Positions 23,175 through 32,211 of a stretch of 38,045 nucleotides of DNA are shown one piece after another. The stretch is taken from positions 1 through 38,045 of the forward strand of contig NZ_RJVR01000092.1 in the NCBI RefSeq assembly GCF_003999195.1, read 5' to 3'. Position numbers and translations under genes: made by a program. The DNA is from Streptomyces soli (GTDB lineage Bacteria; Actinomycetota; Actinomycetes; Streptomycetales; Streptomycetaceae). The notes under the pieces were generated by a model. It saw nothing but the letters and a program-made list of their open reading frames with translations. It did not search any database and had not been told where the DNA came from. Numbering within the stretch: the stretch's first letter is position 1; every line of letters begins with the position of its first letter.

Positions 23175-24866
23175 ATGCAAGGGGCGGCCGACATGGACAG
23201 CGTTTCCGGTGCCGCCGGTAGGTCGCCGGGCCGATTCGAGTGGCTGAGGCGGCACCGGCGGTGGCTGTTCACGCTCGTCGTGGTCACGCTGCTCGCCGAG
23301 ATGGCGGTCGCGATGGTGACCACGGCCGTGGAGCAGACGCCGACCATTGACGAGCCGGTGTACGTGGGCACGGCGGTGGTCTACGTGCAGCAGCACAGCC
23401 TGCGCTACAACCCCGAGCATCCGCCACTGGGCAAGCTGATCATCGCGAGCGGGGTGGCGTTCGCCCATCCGCGCCTCGACCCCACCTTCGTAGGCGACCA
23501 AACGGAGCTCGGGCGGCATCTGTTGTACGAGTCAGGCAATGATCCCGGGCGACTGATGCTGTGGGCGCGGCTGCCGGTGATCGTGCTGACGCTGCTTTTC
23601 GGACTGGTGGTCCTCGCCTTCGCCCGTGACCTCGTCGGCTCCGGGGGCGCTTTGGTGGCGCTCGCCCTGTACGCGTTCTCGCCGGACATCATCACGCACG
23701 GGTCGTTGGCCACGCTCGACGTGCCGGAGGCCGGCTTCCTGCTGACGTCGGTCTGGCTGCTGTGGCGGGCGCGGCGGCGGCCGCTGCGCTACCTCCCGCT
23801 TGCCGGGGTGGCGCTCGGGGCGGCCGTGGCCACGAAGATGAGCGCGTTGCCGGCGGTTCCGGTGCTGATGGTGCTGGCCGTCCTGTCGGTCTGGCACGCC
23901 CGCCGGACCGCGCACGGCCTCGGCACGCGTGGGACGGCGCGGCTTCTCGCGGCCGGCGTGGCGGCGGCGATCGGCATGGCGGTGGTCGCGGTCGTCGTGG
24001 TGTGGGCCACCTACCTCGCCGTCGACCCGCGTTTGCGGTGGACGGCGCCCGCGGAGCTGCCGCCCGTTCACGGGTTGCGCGCGCTTGCCGTCGGTTGGCT
24101 GCCGTTCCCGCAGCCGTATCTGGACGGTATGCGGGTCCAGTTCGGCTTCGAGGACGCGACGTGGGGCGGCTTTCTCTTCGGCCGGCACTACCTCGGTTCG
24201 CTCTGGTACTACCTCCCGGCCGCGCTGCTGGTGAAGACGCCGCTGGGCATGCTCGCGCTGTGGGCGGCCGGTGGCGTCGTGCTCCTGGCGGTTCCCCGGC
24301 TGCGGCCCGCGGCACCGTACGTGCTCGTCCCCACAGCCGTGCTGCTGGCCTCGGCCATGACCGGGTCCCGCAACCTCGGCGTGCGGTACGCCCTCTTCGT
24401 GCCGATGTTCCTTGCGGTCGCGGCGGCCGGGGTGGCCGCCGTCCGATGGCGGTGGGCGCACGTCGTCGCGGCGGGGTTGGTGCTGTTCGTGGCAGTCAGC
24501 TCGCTGCGTACATACCCGTACTACCTGCCGTACTCCAACGAGGCGTTCGGCGGACCGTCCAAGACCCACCTGCGCCTGCACGACTCGAACGTCGACTGGG
24601 GCCAGGACCTGGGGCGGCTGGCCGACCGGCTACGACAGCGCTATCAGGGCGAGAAGATCTGGCTGGTCTACAAGGGCAGCGGCGTGCCGTCCTCCTACGG
24701 CATCGACGCGTCCGACCCGCGCAAGGTGCCCGCCGACGAGGTCCACGGGGTGCTCGTCGTGTCGGATTCGTCGGTCGCCAAGGCCGAGGGGCAGCTGGCG
24801 GCGCTGATCGACAGCAGCAAGCCGATCGACGAGGTCGGCCACTCGATCACGATCTACCGCCGATGA
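23175..24866 (+). CDS. GT39-like integral-membrane glycosyltransferase
   Basis: A 563-residue polytopic membrane protein of the GT-C type, related to the dolichyl-/polyprenyl-phosphate-mannose-dependent family 39. After an arginine-rich cytoplasmic start and one membrane helix (LFTLVVVTLLAEMAVAMVTT) comes the first external loop with the acidic motif TPTIDEPVYVG, where GT-C enzymes carry catalytic Asp/Glu. Roughly nine to ten further membrane segments follow. The C-terminal domain begins HDSNVDWGQDLGRLADRL, typical of bacterial members. It probably uses a lipid-linked sugar outside the membrane; acceptor unknown. ATG 23175 lies 9 nt after TAAGGT (a possible -10), so the mRNA may be nearly leaderless; ATG 23193 is an alternative. 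The LtaS-like gene follows. Confidence 0.85.
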   Translation: MQGAADMDSVSGAAGRSPGRFEWLRRHRRWLFTLVVVTLLAEMAVAMVTTAVEQTPTIDEPVYVGTAVVYVQQHSLRYNPEHPPLGKLIIASGVAFAHPRLDPTFVGDQTELGRHLLYESGNDPGRLMLWARLPVIVLTLLFGLVVLAFARDLVGSGGALVALALYAFSPDIITHGSLATLDVPEAGFLLTSVWLLWRARRRPLRYLPLAGVALGAAVATKMSALPAVPVLMVLAVLSVWHARRTAHGLGTRGTARLLAAGVAAAIGMAVVAVVVVWATYLAVDPRLRWTAPAELPPVHGLRALAVGWLPFPQPYLDGMRVQFGFEDATWGGFLFGRHYLGSLWYYLPAALLVKTPLGMLALWAAGGVVLLAVPRLRPAAPYVLVPTAVLLASAMTGSRNLGVRYALFVPMFLAVAAAGVAAVRWRWAHVVAAGLVLFVAVSSLRTYPYYLPYSNEAFGGPSKTHLRLHDSNVDWGQDLGRLADRLRQRYQGEKIWLVYKGSGVPSSYGIDASDPRKVPADEVHGVLVVSDSSVAKAEGQLAALIDSSKPIDEVGHSITIYRR

Positions 24867-24969
24867 TTGAACTGAAGCCGCCGGCGAGCCGTACCGGATG
24901 GTGGCGGACCCGACTTCCCGAGCCTGGTCCTCCGCGCCACCACCGGGCTTCGCAGGGAAGGATCCCGCA

Positions 24970-26790
24970 TTGTCGTTCATCACGCGCTCTCGTCGGCTGC
25001 CGAATACGGACGAGGTGACCACGGAGGAAGGCCCGACGCCGGACGACACCGCCGTGGACGACCCGGACGGGGCCATCACATCCGAAGCCGCCACATCCGA
25101 AGCCGTCACGGACAGGGCAGCCACAGGAGGCGGTTGGCGGGGCAGGCACCCGGCCGCCGCGCAGATCGTGGCGAGGGTGACCACGGTCCTGGCCGTCGTG
25201 CTGGTGCTCGCCGCGATCCTCGTGCCGAACCAGCTCTCCCACGTCACGCCCGTCGCGTTCGCGCGCATACCGGTGGAAGGGGTCCTCGGCGCCGCCGTAC
25301 TGCTCGTCCTGCCGCCGAAGGCGAGGCGGGTGGCGGCGGTGCTGGGCGGGACATTCCTCGGCCTGCTGACCATCCTGAAGTTCCTCGACATGGGCTTCTA
25401 CTCGGTTCTCGTCCGGCCGTTCAACCTGGTCCTCGACTGGGTCCTGCTCGCCAACGCCGAGGAGTTCGTCAAGGAGTCGGTCGGCCAGGCCGGCGCGATC
25501 GCCGCCGTGGTCGGCGTCGTGATCCTCGCCCTCGCGCTGCCGGTCGTCATGACGCTGGCGGTCCTCCGGCTGAGCCGGCTCATGGCCCGGCACGGCACCG
25601 CGGCGACCCGTACCCTCCTGGTGCTCGGGACCGCCTGGGTCGCCTGCGCCGCCCTCGGCGCGCAAGTCGCGGGCCTGCCGATCGCTTCAAGCGGCACCGC
25701 GCAGTTCGTCGACAACCGTGTGAAGCAAGTGAACGCGAGCCTCAACGACGAGCGCGTGTTCGCCAAGCAGGCCTCCGTCGACGCCTTCAGCAATACCCCG
25801 CCCGACCAGCTGTTGACCGGGCTGCGCGGCAAGGATGTCCTCTTCACCTTCATCGAGAGCTACGGCCGCAACGCGGTCCTGGACGACCCGGTGATGGCGG
25901 CGTCGGTCGACAAGGTGCTCGCGAGCGGGACCAGCCGGCTGAAGAAGGTCGGGTTCTCCTCCCGCAGCGCCTGGCTCAAGTCGCCGGTCACGGGCGCGGG
26001 CAGCTGGCTCGCCCACTCCACCTTCGGGTCGGGCCTGTGGATCGACAACCAGCAGCGCTATCGCAGCCTCACCTCCAGCAGCCGCATGACCCTCACCAGC
26101 GCCTTCCAGCGCACCGGCGCCTGGCGGACCGTCGGCATCATGCCCGGCGTCCGACGGGCCTGGCCGGAGGGGAAGTTCTTCGGCCTGGACCACATCTACG
26201 ACTCCACGCACCTCGGGTACAAGGGCCCGTACTTCAGCTGGACGCCCGTGCCCGACCAGTTCAGCCTGGCGGCCTTCGAGCGCCTGGAGCACGGCAAGAA
26301 GAACCACGATCCGCTGATGGCCGAGATCATCCTGGCCTCCAGCCACAACCCCTGGGCACCCATCGCCAAAACGGTCGGCTGGGACCAGCTCGGTGACGGC
26401 ACGATCTTCAACGCCATCAAGAAGGCGGGCGAGGACCCCAAGGAGGTGTGGAAGGACCCCAAGAAGGTGCAAACCGAGTACCGGAGGGCCATCGAGTACT
26501 CGCTGAACAGCCTCATCTCCTACGTGGAGAAGTACGGCGACAAGAACACCGTGCTCGTCTTCCTCGGCGACCACCAGCCCGTCCCGACCGTCGTCGGCGA
26601 CAAGGCCAGCCGGGACGTGCCGATCTCGATCGTCGCCCACGACCCTGCCGTGCTGGACCGGATCTCCACCTGGAACTGGCAGGACGGACTACAGCCCGAC
26701 GCCAAGGCCCCCGTCTGGCGGATGGACAGCTTCCGCGACCGCTTCCTGACCGCCTACGGCCCGAAGGGCGGCTCCACCACGTCCCCGTGA
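24970..26790 (+). CDS. Membrane sulfatase-like (LtaS/phosphoglycerol-transferase-like) protein
   Basis: About 606 residues. A Thr/Glu/Asp-rich cytoplasmic N-terminus leads to about five membrane helices, then an external alkaline-phosphatase-superfamily domain. Its metal-site motifs are recognisable: LFTFIESYGRNAV (first metal Glu), the HSTFGSG region where LtaS has its Thr nucleophile, and VLVFLGDHQPVP (Asp-His metal ligands). Such enzymes transfer phosphoglycerol or hydrolyse sulfate/phosphate esters on the cell surface. TTG 24970 is chosen because GGGAAGG ends 8 nt upstream and third-position GC is lower between ATG 24898 and this point; ATG 24898 is the alternative. The gap to the GT39-like gene is 103 nt on the same strand, suggesting a joint envelope function. 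Confidence 0.87.
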   Translation: MSFITRSRRLPNTDEVTTEEGPTPDDTAVDDPDGAITSEAATSEAVTDRAATGGGWRGRHPAAAQIVARVTTVLAVVLVLAAILVPNQLSHVTPVAFARIPVEGVLGAAVLLVLPPKARRVAAVLGGTFLGLLTILKFLDMGFYSVLVRPFNLVLDWVLLANAEEFVKESVGQAGAIAAVVGVVILALALPVVMTLAVLRLSRLMARHGTAATRTLLVLGTAWVACAALGAQVAGLPIASSGTAQFVDNRVKQVNASLNDERVFAKQASVDAFSNTPPDQLLTGLRGKDVLFTFIESYGRNAVLDDPVMAASVDKVLASGTSRLKKVGFSSRSAWLKSPVTGAGSWLAHSTFGSGLWIDNQQRYRSLTSSSRMTLTSAFQRTGAWRTVGIMPGVRRAWPEGKFFGLDHIYDSTHLGYKGPYFSWTPVPDQFSLAAFERLEHGKKNHDPLMAEIILASSHNPWAPIAKTVGWDQLGDGTIFNAIKKAGEDPKEVWKDPKKVQTEYRRAIEYSLNSLISYVEKYGDKNTVLVFLGDHQPVPTVVGDKASRDVPISIVAHDPAVLDRISTWNWQDGLQPDAKAPVWRMDSFRDRFLTAYGPKGGSTTSP

Positions 26791-26812
26791 ACCGGGTGAC
26801 GTACCGCCTCAC

Positions 26813-26906
26813 GAGGACCAGCTTGCCGCTCGTACGGTGCGAGTCGCCGAGTTCGTGGGCCTTGGCAACCTCGTCGAGAGTGAAGGTGTCGGCGATCGCG
26901 GCGTGC
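26813..26906 (-). pseudogene. Relic: C-terminus of a zinc-type alcohol dehydrogenase/quinone oxidoreductase
   Basis: Minus-strand sequence reads AAIADTFTLDEVAKAHELGD then SHRTSGKLVLV, the conserved last 30 residues of medium-chain dehydrogenase/quinone oxidoreductases (pattern: F.L.EV.EAH.LGE.....GK.VL). There is no upstream catalytic or NAD(P)-binding part. It is directly joined to the GH88/105 relic at about 26907. Confidence 0.7.
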
Positions 26907-27127
26907 AGACCACAGCACCGGCAGGCCGTTGGGCGAGGTGATCCCGCCGGGCAGGAACCGCGCGTCGCGGTACCACAGGCCGCTGCCCGTGTCGTACAGG
27001 CCCGGGCCGCCCTCCGCGCTCTTGGGGTGGGCGTAGAGGCCGTGCATGGTGTCCGCGAAGGTGGCTTCGCCGCGCAGCACCCCGAGCCGGGCGAACGGCG
27101 GCATGGCCATGTTGGGGGCCAGACACT
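26907..27127 (-). pseudogene. Relic: internal fragment of a GH88/GH105 unsaturated glycuronyl hydrolase
   Basis: Minus-strand sequence reads NMAMPPFARLGVLRGEATFA, DTMHGLYAHPKSAEGGPGLY, then GLWYRDARFLPGG and SPNGLPVLWS. This matches the central block of GH88/GH105 enzymes (AMP...LG......DTM........LYD...LWYRD, then the start of WSRGNGW). The fragment breaks exactly before the RGNGW motif and both ends of the protein are absent. Confidence 0.65.
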
Positions 27128-27136
27128 GCCCGAGGG

Positions 27137-27301
27137 CACGTCCCTTCCCGTGCTCTTCCCCATCAGCGTCTTCCCGTGTTCCTGACCTTCGTCGCCACAC
27201 CGACCCTGTTCCTCAAGGGGTGGAGCCACGGCGGCGTGAAGCTGGTCTACAGCCCGAAGCCGCGGAGCACTCACCGGGTCCACGCAACCGACGTCCGCTG
27301 A
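27137..27301 (+). pseudogene. Possible relic of a membrane protein C-terminus
   Basis: Two overlapping plus-strand frames give a hydrophobic run, LPVLFPISVFP and then (one frame over) VFLTFVATPTLFLKGWSHGG followed by VKLVYSPKP, ending at TGA 27299-27301. It reads like a membrane helix and a basic cytoplasmic tail interrupted by a frameshift. The family is not recognised, and it may be chance. Confidence 0.3.
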
Positions 27302-27324
27302 CCCGCCCGTAAGGCCTCCGCCGG

Positions 27325-27397
27325 TCAGGCGCCCTTGGCCACCGACTCCAGGATCGCCACGCACTCCACGTGATGCGTCATCGGAAACACGTCACAG
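27325..27397 (-). pseudogene. Relic: last about 23 residues of a TrmA/RumA-type RNA (uracil-5-)methyltransferase
   Basis: Minus-strand sequence reads VFPMTHHVECVAILESVAKG with a final Ala and TGA at 27325-27327. FPMT.H.E.V..L is the invariant end of 23S/tRNA m5U methyltransferases. Upstream (beyond 27397) the frame loses similarity, so only the 3' end remains. Confidence 0.7.
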
Positions 27398-27799
27398 AAA
27401 GCGGCAGAGGGAGAACCTGCAGTTCAGGCAGGGTTTCTCCGCTGTGGAGACAGGCTGCCAGCCGTCCGGAGCGTCAAACGAACGTCACGGCCGAGATACG
27501 CGCCAGCCTCGACAGGCTACGCAGGGCAGGGCTGCTGGTTACATCGAGGCCGACCTCGACGTGACCAGGTTCGGGCAGTGCGACCCGAACGTGCGACGGG
27601 GAGCGGGCTGACGCTGCTTGCCCGGCCTATCTTGGCGGTCTGCCCGCAGTTCGTCGAGGTCGGTGTCCACGGACATTGGAACGTCCGGGTGAGCGGACAA
27701 CACAGATCCTTCTGGGCGGACAGTTGATCTCCATGTCCGGTATGACAATTCATCGCCCGCGCGGCGCAACGATAAAGAGCACGTGCGTAGGGTGGGCAG
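27398..27799. other. About 400 bp with no supportable gene
   Basis: No reading frame here shows a recognised motif. An imperfect hairpin (CCTGC/GCAGG within GAGAA...TTCTC) lies at about 27409-27441. Base composition looks more AT-rich than flanking genes, and several short open frames overlap on both strands. This fits decayed DNA between relics. Confidence 0.5.
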
Positions 27800-27997
27800 G
27801 TGTCAGTTGATCGGGAACTCACCGTCCACCAGCGGCGACCTGCCCTGACCATCAAGAACCTCGCCGTTGCCCCGGTCACCCTCGCCGACGCCACCGGCAC
27901 CACCGAGGGCGGCGAAGCCCCTTGCATGCTCGACCGGGTCTGCGCCGCCTGTGGGCGCATTTCTCCGGAGGTCTCCTCCCAGTACTGCAGCCGGTAA
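27800..27997 (+). CDS. Small hypothetical protein with C-terminal Cys cluster
   Basis: A 65-codon frame from GTG 27800 (GGGTGGG about 4 nt upstream). The C-terminus carries CMLDRVCAACGRISPEVSSQ followed by YCSR, a CxxC with further cysteines that could be half of a zinc ribbon. The central part has the high third-position GC of a real gene, the first ten codons less so. It could be a genuine small protein or the surviving end of a larger one. No family was recognised. Confidence 0.4.
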   Translation: MSVDRELTVHQRRPALTIKNLAVAPVTLADATGTTEGGEAPCMLDRVCAACGRISPEVSSQYCSR

Positions 27998-28265
27998 TGG
28001 CGAAGCCCTGCCCGCTCGCGACAGTTGAGGGGCCTCTGCCGTTGCCACGTCGTCGTGGTCCTGGTCGCGGCGGTTCGTTGAGCCTGACCCGGCGGCCCCT
28101 GTGAGAATCTCCCCCTTGGCATGTCGGCAAATGCCCATTGCCGGAATCAGCGCCGGACCGCGCCGGGCGGACCTGGGACCGCACGCCCCCGACACGGCAG
28201 ACCGGTGGCCGGAGGGCAGCAACCGGTGTGGACTGGGAGCATCACGGCGATCGAGGAGGCACACG

Positions 28266-28640
28266 ATGCAGTCCGACCCCGAGCTCCGCGTGCGCCGTGT
28301 CTACGACCCGCCCGAGCCGGCCGACGGCCTGCGGGTGCTGGTGGACCGGCTGTGGCCGCGCGGGCTGTCCAGGGAACGGGCAGCCGTGGACGAATGGCTC
28401 AAGGACGTCACGCCCTCGGACGACCTGCGCGCCGACCACCACGCTGGCCAGGTGGACTCCGTCACCTTCCGGGCCCGCTACCTGGCAGAACTGGCCGAGC
28501 CCCGCCATGCGGCAGCGGTCGGTCACCTGCTCGACCTGATTCGCACCTCCACAGTCACCCTGGTCACCGCCGTGAAGGACCCCGAGCACAGCCATGTCCC
28601 GGTCCTCCTCGACCATTTGCAGCGGCAACAGGGACGGTGA
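28266..28640 (+). CDS. DUF488 family protein
   Basis: A 124-residue protein with the DUF488 pattern: VRRVYDPPEPADGLRVLVDR, LWPRG, the middle EWLKDVTPSDDLR, FRARYLAEL, and the end VTLVTAVKDPEHSHVPVLLD. Function is unestablished. ATG 28266 has GGAGG 6-7 nt upstream. The gene is intact and isolated among relics, with no evident operon partner. Confidence 0.92.
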   Translation: MQSDPELRVRRVYDPPEPADGLRVLVDRLWPRGLSRERAAVDEWLKDVTPSDDLRADHHAGQVDSVTFRARYLAELAEPRHAAAVGHLLDLIRTSTVTLVTAVKDPEHSHVPVLLDHLQRQQGR

Positions 28641-28917
28641 TCGGAGGCGTACCAGGAACCTCCAGGGGGCGCCAAGGCCAAGCGTCACGGACGTGAGCTC
28701 TGACGGCCCTTGTTAAACCCGGGTGCGGGCGAAGCTGCCCGATCGAGGGGGGGGACCAACCTGCTCCGTTGCGGAGCCTGGTGGGGGTCCAGCACGCCGC
28801 GCCGAAGCGTTGTGTCCGATCGCCGCGGTCGACGGCAAAATTCGTCACGGCACCACCGTCAGGCTGTGCGAAACGCGGGCCAGCTACGTTCGGCAGGGGC
28901 GAGTGCGGCGGCCCGTT

Positions 28918-29092
28918 TTAGCCGGCAGGTAGCGCCTGTTCACACCAGATGGTTTTGCCGATAGTGGTCTGGCGCGTGCCCCAGTCCTGGGTGAGTTGGG
29001 CGACCAGGAGCAGGCCGCGGCCGCCCTCGTCGAAGACCCCGGCGCGGCGCATATGGGGTGCGGTGCTGCTGGCGTCGGACACCTTACGTCTG
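28918..29092 (-). pseudogene. Relic: C-terminus of an HATPase-domain (anti-sigma/SpoIIE-type) regulator
   Basis: Minus-strand sequence reads VSDASSTAPHMRRAGVFDEG, GRGLLLVAQLTQDWGTR, then GKTIWCEQALPAG and TAA at 28918-28920. This is the G-box end of the histidine-kinase-like ATPase fold found in Streptomyces anti-sigma factors and SpoIIE fusions. The preceding ATP-binding N-box is absent. The tail closely resembles that of the collapsed gene at 2405. Confidence 0.78.
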
Positions 29093-29188
29093 GGGCGAAG
29101 TGACGTGCGTGAGAGCGTGTGAGCGATGCTTGACAGCCAGTGACGGCAGATGAGGGAGGAACGGCACGCCTCGCGCTGATCGGGGCGG

Positions 29189-29312
29189 GGCTGGCTCTTC
29201 GGCGTCGCGCGCAACGTCTTGGCCGGGCACGTCCGGCGCGCCGGACGGGACGTGAGCGCGCCGCTGCCCGCCGCCAGCGAAACGTGGCAGGCCGTGGACC
29301 AGCGGCTCGATT
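29189..29312 (+). pseudogene. Relic: ECF sigma factor fragment
   Basis: Plus-strand sequence reads GWLFGVARNVLAGHVRRAGR, the end of region 2 of extracytoplasmic-function sigma factors, then SETWQAVDQRL of the linker. No region 4 follows, and the upstream part of region 2 is missing. A functional protein is excluded. Confidence 0.65.
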
Positions 29313-29368
29313 CCCCTGATTCTCGGCGGCGTACGCCAGGCCGGCCACGTCCCGGCCGACGAAAGGCG

Positions 29369-29696
29369 ATCGAGCTGGTCCGTAAGAAGCGCGGCAGCGG
29401 CTTCGTCTGGATCGGGCTGTACGAGCCCACCGAGGCGGAGTTCGCCGGCATCGCAACACGGCTCCCTCGGCCCGCTCCGAGAGGGCCTCGAAGCCATGTC
29501 GGAGCACCTCGCAAGGGCCCGTCAGTGTGCTGCACGCCATCGCCGACCACTATCTCGACGTCACCGCCGCCGTGCAGGACGACATCGACACCATCAAGAC
29601 CTACGCCTTCTCCGGCCACCACGGGCGCGGCACCGACGCCGGCCGGATCCATCGACTGGATCATGCAGGCCAACGTCGCCCAGGTCAGCGTGGGGT
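29369..29696 (+). pseudogene. corA: Relic: CorA-type magnesium/cobalt transporter with multiple deletions
   Basis: Pieces of CorA's cytoplasmic funnel domain appear in order but in different frames: GSGFVWIGLYEPTEAEFAGIA, then LREGLEAMSEHLARA, then VSVLHAIADHYLDVTAAVQD and DIDTIKTYAFSGHHGRG, then MQANVAQVSVG. Segments between them are shortened and the membrane end with the GMN motif is absent. The order is preserved, so this is in-place decay by several deletions. Confidence 0.72.
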
Positions 29697-29905
29697 ACGA
29701 CGTCCTCGGTGATGGAGGGCAGCCCGATGATCTTCACCCCGGTGGTCGCGTCGCTCGGCCATAGGCCCTTGGCGGGCGCCGCCTGGGCCTCATGGACGGC
29801 GGAGGTCAGTGCCGTGGGCCCGGGAAGAGGTAGCGGTAGTAGGTGGGGTAGGCGAGCCCTGCCGTGAGCAGGTGGTGGTTGGTGGTGGTCTCCAGGGGGT
29901 TACGT
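29697..29905 (-). pseudogene. Relic: fragment of a secreted/thermonuclease-like nuclease
   Basis: Minus-strand sequence reads [20 protein letters not shown], then one frame over ALTSAVHEAQAAPAKGLWPS and VKIIGLPSITEDVV. I recall this pattern from Streptomyces nuclease-like proteins, but the call is tentative. A frameshift lies at about 29812-29817. The fragment abuts the CorA relic on the opposite strand at about 29697. Confidence 0.45.
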
Positions 29906-30097
29906 CCACGTTCACCGTGCCAGGCGTCGTGGCCTTCCTTGCCCGCGACGGCGGCGATAGCCAGAGGGCACCGGGTCAGTCCGCCGTCCCGACACCTGGG
30001 GCGGACGCGGCCAAGCGGGCGGTGTGCGGAGAAATCGATGCATACGCTGACCGAGCCGTCACCACGACGGTTCCTCTTTCCCGGTTCGAGGAGAGCA

Positions 30098-32053
30098 ATG
30101 GCCACCTCTGCCCAAGCCGGTTCGGCGAAAGGGCGCTTGCGTGCCTGGTTGCTGGAGGGCCTGTCCGACATGGCCAAGCACCAGCAGGGGCCGCACACCG
30201 TGCCCACGCACCCCCACAAGGGGCAGCGTTGGTGGCGGGTGATGTGCCTGACCGGTGTGGACTACTTCTCGACGCTCGGATACCAGCCGGGCATCGCCGC
30301 GCTGGCGGCCGGGCTGCTGTCTCCGGTGGCGACGATCGTGCTGGTGATCGTGACATTGGCGGGGGCGCTGCCGGTATACCGGCGGGTGGCGGAGGAGAGC
30401 CCGCACGGCGAGGGCTCGATCGCCATGCTGGAGCGCTTGCTGTCGTTCTGGCAGGGCAAGCTGTTCGTCCTGACGCTGCTGGGCTTCGCCGCCACCGACT
30501 TTCTGATCACGATCACCCTGTCGGCGGCAGACGCCTCCACCCACCTGATCGAGAACCCGCACCTGACGAACGTGCTGCACGGACAGCAGATGATCATCAC
30601 CCTGGTGATGGTTGCCCTGCTCGGCGCGGTGTTCCTCAAGGGCTTCCTGGAGGCGATCGGCGTCGCCGTCGTCCTGGTGGGCCTCTATCTCGGGCTGAAC
30701 GTCGTCGTGGTGAGCGTCGGGCTGTGGCATGTGGTGACCGAGGCGCACGTGGTCACCGACTGGAGCACGGCCCTGACCACCGAGCACGGCAACGTGTTCG
30801 CGATGGTCGGCGTGGCGCTGCTGGTCTTCCCCAAGCTGGCGCTGGGTCTGTCCGGGTTCGAGACCGGCGTGGCCGTCATGCCCCTCGTCGAGGGCGATGC
30901 CGGGGACACTGAGGAGCAGCCGGTCGGGCGCATCCGGGGCGCGAAGAAGTTGCTCACGACCGCCGCCGTCATCATGAGCGTCTTCCTCATCGCCACCAGC
31001 TTCATCACCACACTCCTCATCCCGGCCAGGGACTTCGAGACCGGCGGCCAGGCCAACGGCCGCGCCCTGGCTTTCCTCGCCCACAATTACCTGGGCTCCG
31101 GCTTCGGCACCGTCTACGACGTGTCCACCATCGCCATCCTGTGGTTCGCCGGGGCCTCTGCCATGGCCGGGCTGCTCAACTTGATGCCGCGCTACCTGCC
31201 CCGTTACGGCATGGCACCGCACTGGGCGCGCGCGGTGCGGCCGATGGTGCTGGTCTTCACCCTGATCGCCTTCCTGCTGACCTGGATCTTCAACGCCAAC
31301 GTCGACGCCCAGGGCGGCGCCTACGCCACCGGCGTGCTGGTGCTGATCTCCTCCGCCGCAATCGCCGTCACCATCGCCGCCCGCCATCACCGGCAGCGCT
31401 ACGCGACGATCGCCTTCGCCGTCGTCGCGGCGGTCTTCCTCTACACCACCGTCGCGAACGTGATCGAGCGCCCCGAGGGCGTCAAGATCGGTGCCTGCTT
31501 CATCGCCGGGATCATCCTGGTGTCGCTGCTGTCCCGGCTTGCCCGCGCCTTCGAACTGCGGGTCACCAGCATCGTATTGGACGATATGGGCGAGCGCTTC
31601 GTACGCGACATCGCACACCGCAAGATCCGCTTCATCGCCAACCAGCCCGACCGTCGCGACATCGCCGAATACCGCGAGAAGGCCCGGCAGATCCGCACCG
31701 ACAACGACCTCCCGCCCGAGGAGGACTTCATCTTCGTCGAGGTCACCGTCCTGGACCCGTCGGAATTCGAATCAGGGCTCACCGTGCGCGGCGAGGTGAT
31801 GTGTGAGCGCTACCGCGTGCTCACCCTGGAGGGCCCCTCGATCCCCAACGCATTGGCCGCGCTGCTGCTGCACGTACGCGACACCACCGGCCAGCGTCCG
31901 CACATCTACTTCGAGTGGACCGAAGGCAGCCCGTTCGCCAACTTCCTGCGCTTCTTCCTCTTCGGGCACGGCGAGGTCGCTGCCGTCACCCGCGAGGTGC
32001 TGCGCGAGGCGGAGTCCGACCCCGCCCGCCGACCCCGCGTCCACGTCGGGTGA
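30098..32053 (+). CDS. Large APC-superfamily permease (amino acid or KUP/KimA-like potassium transporter)
   Basis: A 651-residue polytopic protein. A cytoplasmic N-terminus (about 1-45) ends in [20 protein letters not shown]; about twelve hydrophobic segments follow ([54 protein letters not shown] and others). A soluble C-terminal domain of about 160 residues starts at [26 protein letters not shown] with the TM1 break [10 protein letters not shown] suggests the LeuT/APC fold. The soluble C-terminal domain also resembles the arrangement in bacterial K+ transporters such as KimA, so the substrate is open. ATG 30098 has GAGGAG 4-5 nt upstream. No c-di-AMP riboswitch was recognised in the 190 nt before it. 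The gene is intact between relic clusters. Confidence 0.82.
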   Translation: MATSAQAGSAKGRLRAWLLEGLSDMAKHQQGPHTVPTHPHKGQRWWRVMCLTGVDYFSTLGYQPGIAALAAGLLSPVATIVLVIVTLAGALPVYRRVAEESPHGEGSIAMLERLLSFWQGKLFVLTLLGFAATDFLITITLSAADASTHLIENPHLTNVLHGQQMIITLVMVALLGAVFLKGFLEAIGVAVVLVGLYLGLNVVVVSVGLWHVVTEAHVVTDWSTALTTEHGNVFAMVGVALLVFPKLALGLSGFETGVAVMPLVEGDAGDTEEQPVGRIRGAKKLLTTAAVIMSVFLIATSFITTLLIPARDFETGGQANGRALAFLAHNYLGSGFGTVYDVSTIAILWFAGASAMAGLLNLMPRYLPRYGMAPHWARAVRPMVLVFTLIAFLLTWIFNANVDAQGGAYATGVLVLISSAAIAVTIAARHHRQRYATIAFAVVAAVFLYTTVANVIERPEGVKIGACFIAGIILVSLLSRLARAFELRVTSIVLDDMGERFVRDIAHRKIRFIANQPDRRDIAEYREKARQIRTDNDLPPEEDFIFVEVTVLDPSEFESGLTVRGEVMCERYRVLTLEGPSIPNALAALLLHVRDTTGQRPHIYFEWTEGSPFANFLRFFLFGHGEVAAVTREVLREAESDPARRPRVHVG

Positions 32054-32107
32054 GGCCCCGGCCGCGTCAGGGATGCGCTAAACGTTGATCCACCGGGTGA
32101 GGGCGAG

Positions 32108-32191
32108 CTGAGGACCGGCCTGGTCTTCTTGCCGGTCGCGCTGGCCATCACCGTCGGCGTCCATCTGGGTTCGCGGGCGGTTGGGCGGTAA
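32108..32191 (+). pseudogene. Relic: MFS transporter fragment
   Basis: Plus-strand frame [20 protein letters not shown], then GSRAVGR and TAA, matches the helix-7/8 region of DHA2-type drug exporters (L.TG..FLP......S......R.G). Nothing else of the transporter is present. Confidence 0.5.
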
Positions 32192-32211
32192 CGGGGCGTC
32201 CGGCCCGGAGT

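Noticed and set aside
29295..29330. tRNA T-arm-like GGCTCGATTCCC
   Set aside because: No matching acceptor, D or anticodon stems around it.
29905..30097. ydaO/c-di-AMP riboswitch before the APC permease
   Set aside because: The conserved core elements known from actinobacterial rpf leaders could not be found in the 190 nt.
30059..31618. 519-codon minus-strand open frame inside the permease gene
   Set aside because: It has Asp/Gln/His/Gly-rich nonsense composition and lies antisense to a well-supported membrane protein.
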